64,000 nt of DNA. Source: Phocaeicola coprophilus DSM 18228 = JCM 13818. GTDB lineage: Bacteria; Bacteroidota; Bacteroidia; Bacteroidales; Bacteroidaceae. The notes under the pieces are model-generated. The model was given only the letters and a program-made list of their open reading frames with translations, made no database searches and had not been told where the DNA came from. The translations under genes and the position numbers were made by a program. Every line of letters starts with the position of its first letter. Within the stretch, counting starts at the first letter, position 1. Shown here piece after piece: positions 44,623 through 54,220 of the stretch. Where the stretch lies: positions 299,771 through 363,770 of the forward strand of contig NZ_EQ973643.1 in assembly GCF_000157915.1 (NCBI RefSeq), read 5' to 3'.

Positions 44623-46077
44623 ATGCCCGAACACTCACTCAAAGAAAAAACGGCCAAAGGACTGCTCTGGGGAGGTATCAACAACGGAGCCATGCAGGTG
44701 CTGAATCTGATTTTCGGCATCATCACCGCACGCATCCTGAACGACAGCGACTACGGAATGGTAGGCATGCTGAGTATTTTCTCACTCATTGCGGGCTCTC
44801 TGCAGGAAAGCGGTTTCACAGCCGCCCTCGCCAACAAGCAGGAAGCACGCCATGAAGACTACAACGCCGTCTTCTGGTTCTGCAGCGGACTAAGCCTGTG
44901 CCTTTATCTGATTCTGGCAGGCTGCGCTCCCCTGATTGCCGACTTCTATCACAACGAAGCACTGATACCACTGGCCCGCTATTCTTTTCTGGGATTCTTC
45001 ATTGCCAGTCTCGGCATTCCCCACAGTGCATACCTGTTCCGCAACCTGATGGTCAAACAGAAAGCCCTCTCGTGCATCATCGCTCTGATTGTTTCAGGCT
45101 GCGTGGGAGTTACCATGGCCTTGCTGGGCTATTCATACTGGGGGATCGCTACCCAAAGTATCGTCTACGTCAGTGTGATCAATCTCTGCTACCTGCATTT
45201 TTCCCCCTGGAGACCGACTCTCCCCGTCAGCTTCAAGCCCCTCCGGAGCATGGTGGGTTTCAGCAGCAAGCTGCTTCTGACCAACATTTTCAACCATATC
45301 AACAACAATCTGTTTTCCATCATCCTGGGACGGTATTATTCCGAACGGGAAGTAGGACAGTTCAATCAGGCCAACAAATGGAATCTCATGGGACACTCTC
45401 TCATCACGGGTATGGTCAGCAGCGTAGCCCTGCCCGTCCTGCGTGAAGTTTCCGACGACAGCGAACGGCAGTGCCACGTATTCCGCAAGATGCTCCGTTT
45501 CACAGCATTCATTTCTTTCCCGACCATGCTGGGCCTCTCGCTGGTCGCCCCGGAAATGATTACCCTGACTATCGGCAGCAAATGGTTACCCAGTGCCCGC
45601 ATCCTGCAGATGCTGGCTGTCGGCGGTGCATTTATTCCCGTCACAAACCTATATACCAACCTGCTCATCAGCAAAGGAAAATCGAACATTTATCTGTGGA
45701 ATACAGTCGTGCAGGGAACAACCCAGCTCATCGTCATGTATCTGCTTTATCCCTACGGCATCCGGCAGATGATCCTCGTATATGTCTGCATCAATACAGC
45801 CTGGCTGCTGATATGGCACTGGCTGGTATGGCGTGAGATCCGTCTCAGTTTCCTGGCCGCAGCCAGGGATGTTCTGTCATTCGGTCTTATAGCAGGTTTT
45901 GTTATGGCAGTGACCGGGCTCGCAACTTCTTTTATCACCAGCCTCTGGCTGCTGTTCCCGGTCAAAATCATACTGGCGGCTTCCCTTTACGGACTGATCA
46001 TGTGGGTGAGCGGTTCCGTAACTTTCAAGGAAAGCCTGAATTATCTCCTCAAACGCAAAAAAACATCCGCTTCATGA
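44623..46077 (+). CDS. Polysaccharide flippase (Wzx/MOP family)
   Basis: 484 residues, strongly hydrophobic with about 12 membrane helices. The start 'KEKTAKGLLWGGINNGAMQVLNLIFGIITARIL' region and the 'YGMVGMLSIFSLIAGSLQESGF' motif are typical of the lipopolysaccharide-type MOP exporters that flip lipid-linked oligosaccharides across the inner membrane. It overlaps the next gene by ATGA (46074-46077). First gene of the glycan cluster, so this locus probably makes a lipid-linked repeat unit or LPS glycan. Confidence 0.92.
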   Translation: MPEHSLKEKTAKGLLWGGINNGAMQVLNLIFGIITARILNDSDYGMVGMLSIFSLIAGSLQESGFTAALANKQEARHEDYNAVFWFCSGLSLCLYLILAGCAPLIADFYHNEALIPLARYSFLGFFIASLGIPHSAYLFRNLMVKQKALSCIIALIVSGCVGVTMALLGYSYWGIATQSIVYVSVINLCYLHFSPWRPTLPVSFKPLRSMVGFSSKLLLTNIFNHINNNLFSIILGRYYSEREVGQFNQANKWNLMGHSLITGMVSSVALPVLREVSDDSERQCHVFRKMLRFTAFISFPTMLGLSLVAPEMITLTIGSKWLPSARILQMLAVGGAFIPVTNLYTNLLISKGKSNIYLWNTVVQGTTQLIVMYLLYPYGIRQMILVYVCINTAWLLIWHWLVWREIRLSFLAAARDVLSFGLIAGFVMAVTGLATSFITSLWLLFPVKIILAASLYGLIMWVSGSVTFKESLNYLLKRKKTSAS

Positions 46078-47036
46078 AAACCGTATCCATCGTCATGTGT
46101 ACCTATAACGGAGAACAGTTTCTCCGTGAGCAGCTGGACTCTATTCTGGCACAGACCTATCCCATCCATGAACTGATCATTCAAGACGACTGCTCCACTG
46201 ACCATACAGCCGACATCGTCCGCGAATATGCCCGGCAATATCCCTTCATCCGCTTTTATGCCAATATTTCCAACCTGGGATTCAACCGCAATTTTCAGGA
46301 TGCCTTATCCAAGGCGGAAGGAGATTATATCGCCATTGCCGACCAGGATGATATCTGGTATGAAGAAAAAATCGCCGCACAGATGGAAGCCATCGGCGAC
46401 AACGACCTGTGCGTTTCCGCCTATCACACCGGTACAGTTTACCGCTCCGACCGGAACATAAAGGTTACACATCCTTCCTGTCAGCTGGAGTATCTGCTGT
46501 TTTATGACAGTACACCGGGACACAGCATGCTGATCCGCAAAGATTTTATCCGGAAAATCTTCCAGGAATGGGACGGACACATCCTGTATGACTGGTGGAT
46601 TGCCGTCAATGCACATCTGAACCACGGACTGACCTGCGTAGACCAGCCGCTCAACTGGCACCGTCCGCACGAAGGATCGGCCATTCATCAGCTCAACCGG
46701 AAATACGGAGCACACATCCGGCAGAATCCTACCTGGGAACCCTACATCTATGGCTTCAGGGATTACCGCCGGCAACAACGGCTGGAAACCTGGCAGTTCT
46801 TTTACGGATATATCTGCCGGAAAACAGCCGGACAGCCCCGCCTGGCCCTGAGTCACCGCCTGAGCCGACTTCTGACCCGAAAAGACCCGGTCAGCCTGTT
46901 CCGGCTCTGCCTGACCTGCATGCTGCATAAACAGACCATTTACTACAATCCCCGGCAGAAAGGCCTGATCAGCTGGGTACGCGCCTTCTTCTATCCCATG
47001 ATCCGTGCCTACGGCAACACCTACTTCCGGCTATAA
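46074..47036 (+). CDS. Family 2 glycosyltransferase
   Basis: 320 residues. GT-A fold: 'SIVMCTYNGEQFLREQLDSIL' at the start, 'IIQDDCSTDHTADIV', and the metal/sugar motif 'IAIADQDDIWYEEKI' (D-Q-D-D-I-W, about 90-98). This D-Q-D-D form is common in rhamnosyl- and related transferases of LPS loci. ATG 46074 overlaps the flippase stop. Sugar unknown. Confidence 0.92.
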   Translation: MKTVSIVMCTYNGEQFLREQLDSILAQTYPIHELIIQDDCSTDHTADIVREYARQYPFIRFYANISNLGFNRNFQDALSKAEGDYIAIADQDDIWYEEKIAAQMEAIGDNDLCVSAYHTGTVYRSDRNIKVTHPSCQLEYLLFYDSTPGHSMLIRKDFIRKIFQEWDGHILYDWWIAVNAHLNHGLTCVDQPLNWHRPHEGSAIHQLNRKYGAHIRQNPTWEPYIYGFRDYRRQQRLETWQFFYGYICRKTAGQPRLALSHRLSRLLTRKDPVSLFRLCLTCMLHKQTIYYNPRQKGLISWVRAFFYPMIRAYGNTYFRL

Positions 47037-47113
47037 TCCCAGGCTTTCCGGCAGAAGCCCGGCGGTTTCCACATTCCTGCTCCCAAAGTGCATGTCCTTT
47101 CGTTTCTTTGTAT

Positions 47114-47121
47114 TATCTTTG
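47114..47121 (+). promoter_or_regulatory. -7 box TATCTTTG within the glycan cluster
   Basis: Perfect TAnnTTTG match 28 bp before ATG 47150, in the 113-bp gap between the first glycosyltransferase and the cytidylyltransferase/SDR fusion. A second transcript may start here. Confidence 0.55.
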
Positions 47122-47149
47122 TAAACTAGAAAACTACATGTACGGAAAG

Positions 47150-48520
47150 ATGAAAAAAAACATAGCAGTCATATTAGCCGGAGGAGTAGGAAGCCGTCTG
47201 GGACTCTCCACACCGAAACAATTCTTCAAAGTAGCCGGCAAGATGGTGGTCGAACATACCGTGGAAGCCTTTGAGCGCAACAGCCACATTGACGAAATCG
47301 CCATCGTTTCCAACCCTTTCTACATTGCTGAATTTGAGAACATGACCATCCGCAACGGCTGGAAAAAAGTCAAGAAGATTCTGCAGGGAGGAAAGGAACG
47401 CTATCATTCCAGTCTGTCAGCCATCGAATCGTATGCCGGAACGGAATGCAATCTGATCTTCCACGACGCCGTACGCCCTCTGGTCAGCCAGCGTATCATC
47501 AACGATGTGGTGACGGCACTGGATACCTATCAGGCCATCGACGTAGCCCTTCCGTCGGCCGATACCATTATTGAAGTAGAAGGGGACTTCATCTGCCAGA
47601 TCCCGGACCGTTCCCGGCTGAGACGCGGCCAGACCCCGCAGGCATTCGATCTGGAAACAATCCGGAAAGCTTACGAAATCGCATTGAAAGACCCGAACTT
47701 CAAGGTGACGGACGACTGCGGTGTTGTCCGGAAATACTTGCCTGAAGTTCCCATTTATGTGGTACTGGGTGAAGAAAGCAATATGAAACTGACCTACAAG
47801 GAAGACACTTACCTGCTCGACAAATTCTTCCAGCTGCGCAAAAGTGAACTGAATCACGAAGACGGCAGCAGAGAAAACTTCCAGGGAAAAGTAGCTGTCC
47901 TTTTCGGAGGAAGCTACGGAATCGGAGCAGAAACCGCCGATCTGCTGGAACAGAAAGGAGCCAAGGTTTACCGCTTCTCACGCAGCCTCAACCGGGTGGA
48001 TGTAGGAAACCGTCAGGAAGTGGCCGAAGCCCTGCGCAGCGTCTTTGAACTGGAAAAACGGATTGACTTCGTAGTCAATACAGCAGGCATTCTCAACAAA
48101 GAACCGCTGATCACGACTGACTACGAAACCATTACCCGGGCCGTACAGACCAATTACATGGGAACCGTGAATGTGGCTTTGGAAGCCTTCCCTTACCTGA
48201 AAGAAAGCAAGGGCAAGCTGATCTTCTTCACCTCCAGTTCCTATACACGGGGAAGAGCTTTCTACAGCATTTATTCTTCTACCAAAGCAGCCATTGTCAA
48301 CTTCGTACAGGCCATCGCACAGGAATGGGACAGTTTCGGCATCCGCATCAACTGTATCAACCCCGAACGCACCAAAACACCGATGCGCGTACATAATTTC
48401 GGAATTGAGCCGGAAAATACCCTGCTTTCAGCCCGGCAAGTGGCCGAAGCAACCCTGCTGACCCTGGCATCCGACTATACCGGACAAGTCATTGACGTCA
48501 AACGAGACCACACGTTATGA
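47150..48520 (+). CDS. Bifunctional cytidylyltransferase/short-chain dehydrogenase (CDP-ribitol synthase-like)
   Basis: 456 residues, two enzymes in one chain. Residues 1-~232 are an IspD/TarI-type cytidylyltransferase with 'VILAGGVGSRLG' (7-18) and 'FHDAVRPLV' (104-112). Residues ~246-456 are a short-chain dehydrogenase with nucleotide motif GGSYGIG (253-259), NTAG (310-313), catalytic Ser (SSS, 362-364) and Tyr375-x3-Lys379. The same fusion occurs in Haemophilus Bcs1 and equals separate TarI and TarJ of Gram-positives, which reduce ribulose 5-phosphate to ribitol 5-phosphate and charge it to CDP-ribitol. The LicD-type gene overlapping its stop would transfer the product. Start at 47150 fits the IspD-type N terminus; 47138 is an alternative. 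Confidence 0.87.
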   Translation: MKKNIAVILAGGVGSRLGLSTPKQFFKVAGKMVVEHTVEAFERNSHIDEIAIVSNPFYIAEFENMTIRNGWKKVKKILQGGKERYHSSLSAIESYAGTECNLIFHDAVRPLVSQRIINDVVTALDTYQAIDVALPSADTIIEVEGDFICQIPDRSRLRRGQTPQAFDLETIRKAYEIALKDPNFKVTDDCGVVRKYLPEVPIYVVLGEESNMKLTYKEDTYLLDKFFQLRKSELNHEDGSRENFQGKVAVLFGGSYGIGAETADLLEQKGAKVYRFSRSLNRVDVGNRQEVAEALRSVFELEKRIDFVVNTAGILNKEPLITTDYETITRAVQTNYMGTVNVALEAFPYLKESKGKLIFFTSSSYTRGRAFYSIYSSTKAAIVNFVQAIAQEWDSFGIRINCINPERTKTPMRVHNFGIEPENTLLSARQVAEATLLTLASDYTGQVIDVKRDHTL

Positions 48521-49338
48521 GAAATTCCTATTTCGACCGCTACCTGAAGCAGAACCTGAGAACCTGCCAGCTGAAGCAACTCTCCATTCTGGAAGAGACA
48601 GACCGCATCTGCCGCAAGCACAACATTCCTTACTGGCTTGACGGAGGCAGCCTGCTGGGAGCCATGCGCCACGGAGGATTCATCCCCTGGGACGATGACA
48701 TTGACATTGCCATGCGCAAGGAAGATCTGAAACGCTTCATCGCCGTAGCCCCTTCGGAACTGCGGCCGGGACTCTTCATGCAGACTCCGGAAAGCGATCC
48801 CGAACATACAGATCCCATCTATAAGATCCGCGATCTGAATTCACTGTATCTGGAAAGCGGAGACAACCTTCAGGCAAATTATCAGAAAGGGCTGTATATC
48901 GATATCTTTCCGTTCATCGATTATCCCAGTCTGCCGAAAAAATGGGTAAAGAAACTGAGCAAAGGTATCTCTACCAGCTACTCCATTCTGCATAAAGCGC
49001 ATTATTATTCCCTGCGCTCTTTCGTCGAGTTCTTCTGGTTCGGTGCGAAATATCATCTGTTCCGCGCAATATGGTGCATACTTTCGGCCATTTATCCCAA
49101 AGACACCTACCTGTCGAATGTCCTGATCAACAACGGATACGGCATCATGCACCGCAAAGACTCCGTGTTCCCGCTCGGAGAAATCGAATTTGAAGGCAAG
49201 CACTTCAGTGCTCCCTGCAATCCGGATGCCTATCTGAAGGATCTGTACAGAAACTACATGGATGTCCCGCCGGAAAACAAGCGGAAGATTCATGCCATTT
49301 ACCTCCATCCGGAACTGATCCGGGAACAACAACCCTAA
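48517..49338 (+). CDS. LicD-family phosphotransferase
   Basis: 273 residues. The LicD signature is clear: 'IPYWLDGGSLLGAMRHGGFIPWDDDIDIAM' region (38-66) with the metal-binding acidic run Asp59-Asp60-Asp61-x-Asp63. The family, which includes fukutin and FKRP of animals, moves phosphocholine or ribitol phosphate from a CDP donor to a sugar. The gene overlaps the CDP-ribitol synthase-like gene by ATGA, so ribitol phosphate is the most likely cargo. No choline kinase-like gene is near. Confidence 0.9.
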   Translation: MRNSYFDRYLKQNLRTCQLKQLSILEETDRICRKHNIPYWLDGGSLLGAMRHGGFIPWDDDIDIAMRKEDLKRFIAVAPSELRPGLFMQTPESDPEHTDPIYKIRDLNSLYLESGDNLQANYQKGLYIDIFPFIDYPSLPKKWVKKLSKGISTSYSILHKAHYYSLRSFVEFFWFGAKYHLFRAIWCILSAIYPKDTYLSNVLINNGYGIMHRKDSVFPLGEIEFEGKHFSAPCNPDAYLKDLYRNYMDVPPENKRKIHAIYLHPELIREQQP

Positions 49339-49351
49339 ACATACAGCCGTT

Positions 49352-50368
49352 ATGAAATCAGCACTTGTAGATGTAGCCGTTCTTATTCTGTTCTTCAACC
49401 GCCCCAGACAGCTGGCGCAGGTGTTCGAACAAGTCAAAAAGGCACGCCCGTCGCGTCTTTTCCTCTATCAGGACGGCCCGCGCGGAGAGAAAGACCTGCC
49501 AGGCATTGAAGCCTGCCGGCAGGTAGTAGCCGACATTGACTGGGAATGCGAAGTTCACCAGCTCTACCAGAAAAAGAACTACGGCTGCGATCCTTCGGAA
49601 TATATTTCCCAAAAATGGGCTTTCTCGCACGCAGACAAATGCATTGTGCTGGAAGACGACGATGTCCCGTCAGTCAGTTTCTTCCGCTTCTGCAAAGAAA
49701 TGCTGGACCGTTACGAGAACGATACCCGCATCAGCATGATTGCCGGATTCAACAACGAAGAAATTACCCCCGATGTTCCCTATGACTACTTCTTCGCCAC
49801 AACCTTCTCCATCTGGGGATGGGCCAGCTGGAAACGGGTTGTCGACCAGTGGGACGAACATTACACCTTCCTCGACGACACGTTCAACATGCAGCAACTG
49901 AAGAACCTCATCCGGGAACGGAAATACCGGAACGATTTCATCTACATGTGCCAGCGTCACCGGGAACACGGGAAAGCCTACTACGAAACCATTTTCCATG
50001 CTTCCATCCTGTTCAACTCCGGACTGAGCATCGTTCCGACACGCAACCTGATCAATAATCTGGGAGCAACCGCAGACTCCGTACATTTCGGAGGCTCGCT
50101 CCGCACCCTGCCCCGCGGCTACCGGCGCATCTTCACCATGAAACGCTATGAGCTGGAATTCCCGCTCAAGCATCCGCGTTATGTCATCGAACATACGGCC
50201 TATAAGGAAAGCGTGTACCGCATCATGGGATGGAGACACCCGTGGATCAAGATCGGCCGCTCGTTTGAAGAACTCTTCCTCAACCTGCGCTACGGCAACT
50301 TCCGCATCATCGGACAAGCCATCGTAAACCGGGTCAACAAATGGCTCGGGAGAAACAAATGTCATTAA
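49352..50368 (+). CDS. Glycosyltransferase (GT-A, HlpA-like)
   Basis: 338 residues. 'AVLILFFNRPRQLAQVFEQVKKARPSRLFLYQDGPR' region at the start and 'CIVLEDDDVPSVSFFRFC' (D-D-D motif, about 107-124) place it with the nucleotide-sugar transferases annotated as HlpA-like/GT-A. 'SIWGWASWKRVVDQWDEHY' is also common in this group. Product unknown; it follows the LicD-type gene by 13 bp. Confidence 0.85.
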   Translation: MKSALVDVAVLILFFNRPRQLAQVFEQVKKARPSRLFLYQDGPRGEKDLPGIEACRQVVADIDWECEVHQLYQKKNYGCDPSEYISQKWAFSHADKCIVLEDDDVPSVSFFRFCKEMLDRYENDTRISMIAGFNNEEITPDVPYDYFFATTFSIWGWASWKRVVDQWDEHYTFLDDTFNMQQLKNLIRERKYRNDFIYMCQRHREHGKAYYETIFHASILFNSGLSIVPTRNLINNLGATADSVHFGGSLRTLPRGYRRIFTMKRYELEFPLKHPRYVIEHTAYKESVYRIMGWRHPWIKIGRSFEELFLNLRYGNFRIIGQAIVNRVNKWLGRNKCH

Positions 50369-50377
50369 TCCCTGCTT

Positions 50378-51214
50378 ATGAAACTGCTACTCGAAAAAAT
50401 AAAACTCAGCTTCCAGAAACGTTCAGGCGTAACTCAGAACAAGAAAAGCTATGCTCAATGGGCCGCCAAAGGCTATCACGCAGAAACCGAAGTGAGTGTC
50501 ATCATCCAATCACATAACAAGAGCTTACAGATTTGCCACATACTTCCCAAACTACGGCAGTATCCCGGTCTGGAAATCATTGTCATTGACGACGGTTCCG
50601 ACCTGGAACACACCCAAAGACTCGCCGCTGCCCTGACAGGAGCCAATGAGTTTCTGATCCGAAGCAACGATCTTTACGAGAACATCACGTACGACAAATC
50701 CATCCGTTTCGCCAACGGACGCTACATTGCCCTGCTGCAGGATGATGACGATTTCGACGGAACAGCCTGGATTGAACGCGCAGTCAATCTTTTCCGCCAA
50801 CACCCCCGAATGGTCATTCTGGGAGGCAAAAACGGACTTGACATCGCATTCGAAGATGCCGACCGCTATGCACACGGAGGCCCTTCGATGCAGCAAGGGG
50901 ACTTCAGTTTCGTAACCTCTGTCAACCGGGCTCCGATGTGGATTCACAAGGAACTGTTTCGCCAGCACCTTCACCACATCGATTTCAGTTTTGCCCCCTT
51001 CCAGTTTGACGACTATGAACTCTGTGCCCGAGCCTGGCTCAACGGTCTGCAAGTGGGATGGTACGATGCCGGTTTCCGTTCACTGAGCGTGGGAGGCATG
51101 CGCTTATGGAATAACAGTTTCACAACAGAGCAGAGCCAGAAGAACGGCCGGAAACTCTACGAACTCTACCGTAACAAGATCGAGGAAATCCACCGGCGAA
51201 TTGCAGAATGTTGA
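50378..51214 (+). CDS. Family 2 glycosyltransferase
   Basis: 278 residues. 'VSVIIQSHNKSLQICHIL', 'LEIIVIDDGSDLEHT' and 'IALLQDDDDFDGTAWIERA' (DDDD acceptor/metal motif, about 117-120) are standard GT-A features. It starts 9 bp after the previous gene. The family-2 core is complete, but the C-terminal part is short. Confidence 0.88.
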   Translation: MKLLLEKIKLSFQKRSGVTQNKKSYAQWAAKGYHAETEVSVIIQSHNKSLQICHILPKLRQYPGLEIIVIDDGSDLEHTQRLAAALTGANEFLIRSNDLYENITYDKSIRFANGRYIALLQDDDDFDGTAWIERAVNLFRQHPRMVILGGKNGLDIAFEDADRYAHGGPSMQQGDFSFVTSVNRAPMWIHKELFRQHLHHIDFSFAPFQFDDYELCARAWLNGLQVGWYDAGFRSLSVGGMRLWNNSFTTEQSQKNGRKLYELYRNKIEEIHRRIAEC

Positions 51215-51224
51215 AAAAAAGACC

Positions 51225-51232
51225 TAACTTTG
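51225..51232 (+). promoter_or_regulatory. -7 box TAACTTTG
   Basis: Perfect TAnnTTTG match 26 bp before the GT4 gene with a TTG about 21 bp upstream. Probable internal promoter of the cluster. Confidence 0.5.
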
Positions 51233-51257
51233 CAGACATCAAACAGAGATTCCGAAC

Positions 51258-52520
51258 ATGAGAGTACTTATCATCAATACAGCAGAACGAATCGGCGGGG
51301 CGGCCATTGCGGCCAGCCGACTGATGGACGCATTGAGAAACAACGGTATCAAGGCTAAAATGCTGGTCCGCAACAAGCAAACCGAACGCGTCACTGTCGT
51401 TTCGCTCAAGAAATCATGGTGGAGAATCTGGCAGTTCCTCTGGGAACGCCTCGTGATCCTGACAGCCAACCGCTTCAGCAAACACAATCTCTTTGCCGTT
51501 GACATTGCCAATACCGGGACGGATATCACTTCCCTTCCCGAATTCCGGCAGGCTGACGTGATTCATCTGCACTGGATCAACCAGGGTATGCTCTCACTGA
51601 CAGATATACGCAAGATTCTGGAATCAGGCAAACCTGTCGTATGGACGCTGCATGACATGTGGCCCTTTACCGGCATCTGTCACTATGCAGGCAACTGCGA
51701 CAAATACAAAACCCAGTGCCAGCAATGCGAGCAATTGCTTCACCCGCACCGGAAAGACCTGTCCGCACGCGTATTCCATAAGAAACAGAAACTCTTCGCA
51801 CACTCACATATTACGTTTGTGGCTTGCAGCCGGTGGCTGGAAGCGATGGCACGCGAAAGTTCCCTGCTCACGGGACACACCATTACCAATATTCCTAATG
51901 CCATCAACACCAATCTGTTCCGTCCGCGCCCCAAGACAACTGCCCGTGAACGCCTTCATCTGCCTGCCGACAAGAAACTGCTGCTGTTCGGCTCCATGAA
52001 GATCACTGACGAACGGAAAGGAATCGCCTACCTCATCGAAGCCTGTCAGCTGCTGGCACAGAAAGAACCCGAATTCAGCCGCCAGCTGGGAGTCGTCGTG
52101 CTGGGAAGCCGTTCCGAACAATGTGCATCCCTGTTCCCCTTCCCTATCTACAACATGAATTATGTGAGCAACGAAAAGGAACTGGTGGACATTTACAACG
52201 CAGTCGACCTTTACGTGACTCCTTCCCTGCAGGACAACCTGCCGAACACCATTGTGGAAGCCATGGCCTGCGGTATTCCCTGCGTAGGATTCAATGTGGG
52301 CGGTATTCCGCAGATGATCGACCACCTGCACAACGGCTATGTCGCCCGATACAAATCGGCTGAAGATCTGGCCAACGGCATCCGCTGGGCCCTCACAGAA
52401 GGAGACTACGAAACCCTCAGTGCCGAAGCCAACCGGAAGGCCCTGAATACCTATTCTGAAACAACCGTAGCCCAACAATACATCAAGATTTATAATCAGA
52501 TAACCGGAAGCAATGCATAA
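51258..52520 (+). CDS. Family 4 glycosyltransferase (GT-B)
   Basis: 420 residues. N-terminal 'RIGGAAIAASRLMDAL' glycine loop and a C-terminal nucleotide-sugar domain with 'VTPSLQDNLPNTIVEAMACGIPCVGFNVGGIPQMI', including the E-x7-E-type motif of retaining GT4 enzymes. A Cys/His-rich region (about 138-160, 'CHYAGNCDKYKTQCQQC') is seen in a subset of Bacteroidetes GT4 proteins and may bind zinc. The last 8 bp overlap the next gene. Confidence 0.92.
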   Translation: MRVLIINTAERIGGAAIAASRLMDALRNNGIKAKMLVRNKQTERVTVVSLKKSWWRIWQFLWERLVILTANRFSKHNLFAVDIANTGTDITSLPEFRQADVIHLHWINQGMLSLTDIRKILESGKPVVWTLHDMWPFTGICHYAGNCDKYKTQCQQCEQLLHPHRKDLSARVFHKKQKLFAHSHITFVACSRWLEAMARESSLLTGHTITNIPNAINTNLFRPRPKTTARERLHLPADKKLLLFGSMKITDERKGIAYLIEACQLLAQKEPEFSRQLGVVVLGSRSEQCASLFPFPIYNMNYVSNEKELVDIYNAVDLYVTPSLQDNLPNTIVEAMACGIPCVGFNVGGIPQMIDHLHNGYVARYKSAEDLANGIRWALTEGDYETLSAEANRKALNTYSETTVAQQYIKIYNQITGSNA

Positions 52521-53259
52521 CCACGTTCATCCCAAGTTTTCCATCATCACCGTGACGTACAACGCCGGTGCCGTGCTGGAAGACACCATCCAGAGTGTCA
52601 TTACCCAGACCTACCGGAATGTGGAATACATCATTGTAGACGGAGGTTCCAAAGACCACACTCTGGACATCATCAACCGTTACCGCGAGCACATCCATAC
52701 CCTGGTCAGCGAACCGGACAAAGGCCTGTATGATGCCATGAACAAGGGAATCCGCCTGGCTACGGGCGACTATCTCTGTTTTCTCAATGCCGGCGATGAA
52801 CTTCACGAAGACGATACCCTGCAACTGATGGTACACTCCATCACCGGAACCGAGCTTCCCGATGTACTCTACGGCGAAACGGCCATTGTAGACGAAGAAG
52901 GACATTTCCTCCGCATGCGCCGCCTATCCGCTCCCGAAAACCTGAACTGGAAAAGCTTCAAGGACGGAATGCTCGTGTGCCACCAGGCCTTTTTCCCCCG
53001 CCGGGAACTGGCCGAACCCTACGATCTGCGCTACCGGTTCTCTGCCGATTTCGACTGGTGCATCCGCATCATGAAAAAAAGCCATACGCTTCACAATACC
53101 CATCTCACCCTGATCGACTACCTGAACGAAGGCATGACCACCCGCAACCACCGCGCTTCCCTTCACGAACGGTTCCGCATCATGTGCCGTCACTACGGCT
53201 ATCTGTCCACCCTTGCGCGCCATGCGTGGTTTGCCCTGCGCCTGTTGCTCAAGAAGTGA
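52513..53259 (+). CDS. Family 2 glycosyltransferase
   Basis: 248 residues. 'KFSIITVTYNAGAVLEDTIQSVITQTY', 'YIIVDGGSKDHTLDII' and 'YLCFLNAGDELHEDDTL' define a WcaA/WbdN-like GT-A enzyme, with NAGD replacing the usual DxD as is normal in this subfamily. It overlaps the GT4 gene by 8 bp and is the last gene of the cluster, 4 bp from the convergent AraC-type gene. Confidence 0.92.
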   Translation: MHNHVHPKFSIITVTYNAGAVLEDTIQSVITQTYRNVEYIIVDGGSKDHTLDIINRYREHIHTLVSEPDKGLYDAMNKGIRLATGDYLCFLNAGDELHEDDTLQLMVHSITGTELPDVLYGETAIVDEEGHFLRMRRLSAPENLNWKSFKDGMLVCHQAFFPRRELAEPYDLRYRFSADFDWCIRIMKKSHTLHNTHLTLIDYLNEGMTTRNHRASLHERFRIMCRHYGYLSTLARHAWFALRLLLKK

Positions 53260-53263
53260 CCCA

Positions 53264-54088
53264 TCACACGGTTTCGTCTTCCTGACAGCTCCGCAGGTAA
53301 TTCTTGGGCGACTGTCCCGTCACCTGCCGGAACACACGGTTGAAATGATTCGAATTATTAAAGCCTACGGCATAGGCTATCTCCTGCATCGTCCTACCAC
53401 CATCCGTCATCAGTTCAATGGCCCGCATAATCCGCAGGCGGTTCACATAGCTGCTGAAATGGATGTTCGACTCCTGAAACAGACGGCTGAGATTACGCGT
53501 CGACAAGTTATACCGCAATGCAACCTCGTCCATCCGCAGTTCCTCCTGCACATGATCCGTAAGATATCTCAGGATAGGATAAAGCCTGGAATCGTCCGGA
53601 ATCACCAGCGACTTGAGCAGCAACTCCTTTCCCGGAGACATCTGCGGAAGCAGATTGAAAAAGCCCAGTGCAAAATGATATAAGTCCGGCTGTTCCTGCT
53701 TCTCAATCATCTTCCCCTTCGAAGCAATAAACTTCAGGTTCTCCCCGATCAGCCGGTTGGCCGTATAGATGGCAAACTCCCCCTTCGGGTCATCCTTTCC
53801 TTCCGGTCTCAGACTGACATAAAAAATTACCATCGAAACCTGACGGCTGTTGCTCGACAGCTTATGCTCCGCCCCCTGAGGAATCCACGCAATATGCTTT
53901 TCCGGAACAAAATAACTCTCCGAACCGATCTCCACATGCAACGTTCCTGCCAGCGTATAAATAATCTGACATTTTCCGTGTACATGTCCCGGCAAGTTCA
54001 CTTCCTTCCAGCCGGTCTTCTTGATGAGAATCACCTCCTCAGCCGACTGATTGATTATTCCGATATACTCTCGCTGTTCCGCATTCAT
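53264..54088 (-). CDS. AraC-family transcriptional regulator
   Basis: 274 residues. N-terminal cupin sensor domain (about 20-110, 'VNLPGHVHGKCQIIYTLAGTLHVEIG') and C-terminal double helix-turn-helix (about 175-270) with 'LSRLFQESNIHFSSYVNRLRI' and 'IAYAVGFNNSNHFNRVFRQVTGQSPKNY'. The cupin suggests binding of a small sugar or organic ligand. It has a consensus promoter of its own (54,137-54,167). The target is not evident; the fimbrial operon and glycan cluster are its neighbours. Confidence 0.94.
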   Translation of the reverse strand: MNAEQREYIGIINQSAEEVILIKKTGWKEVNLPGHVHGKCQIIYTLAGTLHVEIGSESYFVPEKHIAWIPQGAEHKLSSNSRQVSMVIFYVSLRPEGKDDPKGEFAIYTANRLIGENLKFIASKGKMIEKQEQPDLYHFALGFFNLLPQMSPGKELLLKSLVIPDDSRLYPILRYLTDHVQEELRMDEVALRYNLSTRNLSRLFQESNIHFSSYVNRLRIMRAIELMTDGGRTMQEIAYAVGFNNSNHFNRVFRQVTGQSPKNYLRSCQEDETV

Positions 54089-54136
54089 CCTCGTTCAGAC
54101 TCTTTTCCAATCCTATCTTATGTTCTTAAATCCCTA

Positions 54137-54167
54137 CAAATTTATAACCTTATTCTGAGAAATCAAA
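54137..54167 (-). promoter_or_regulatory. Consensus promoter for the AraC-type gene
   Basis: On the minus strand TTTG (54167-54164), 19-bp spacer, TAAATTTG (54144-54137), exactly TTTG-N19-TAnnTTTG. Expected start near 54,130, about 40 nt before the ATG. Confidence 0.75.
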
Positions 54168-54220
54168 GTTCCCTCTTTCATCTCCGCCCAAAGGCTTCCG
54201 GCCATTGAAAAAACGTGCCC

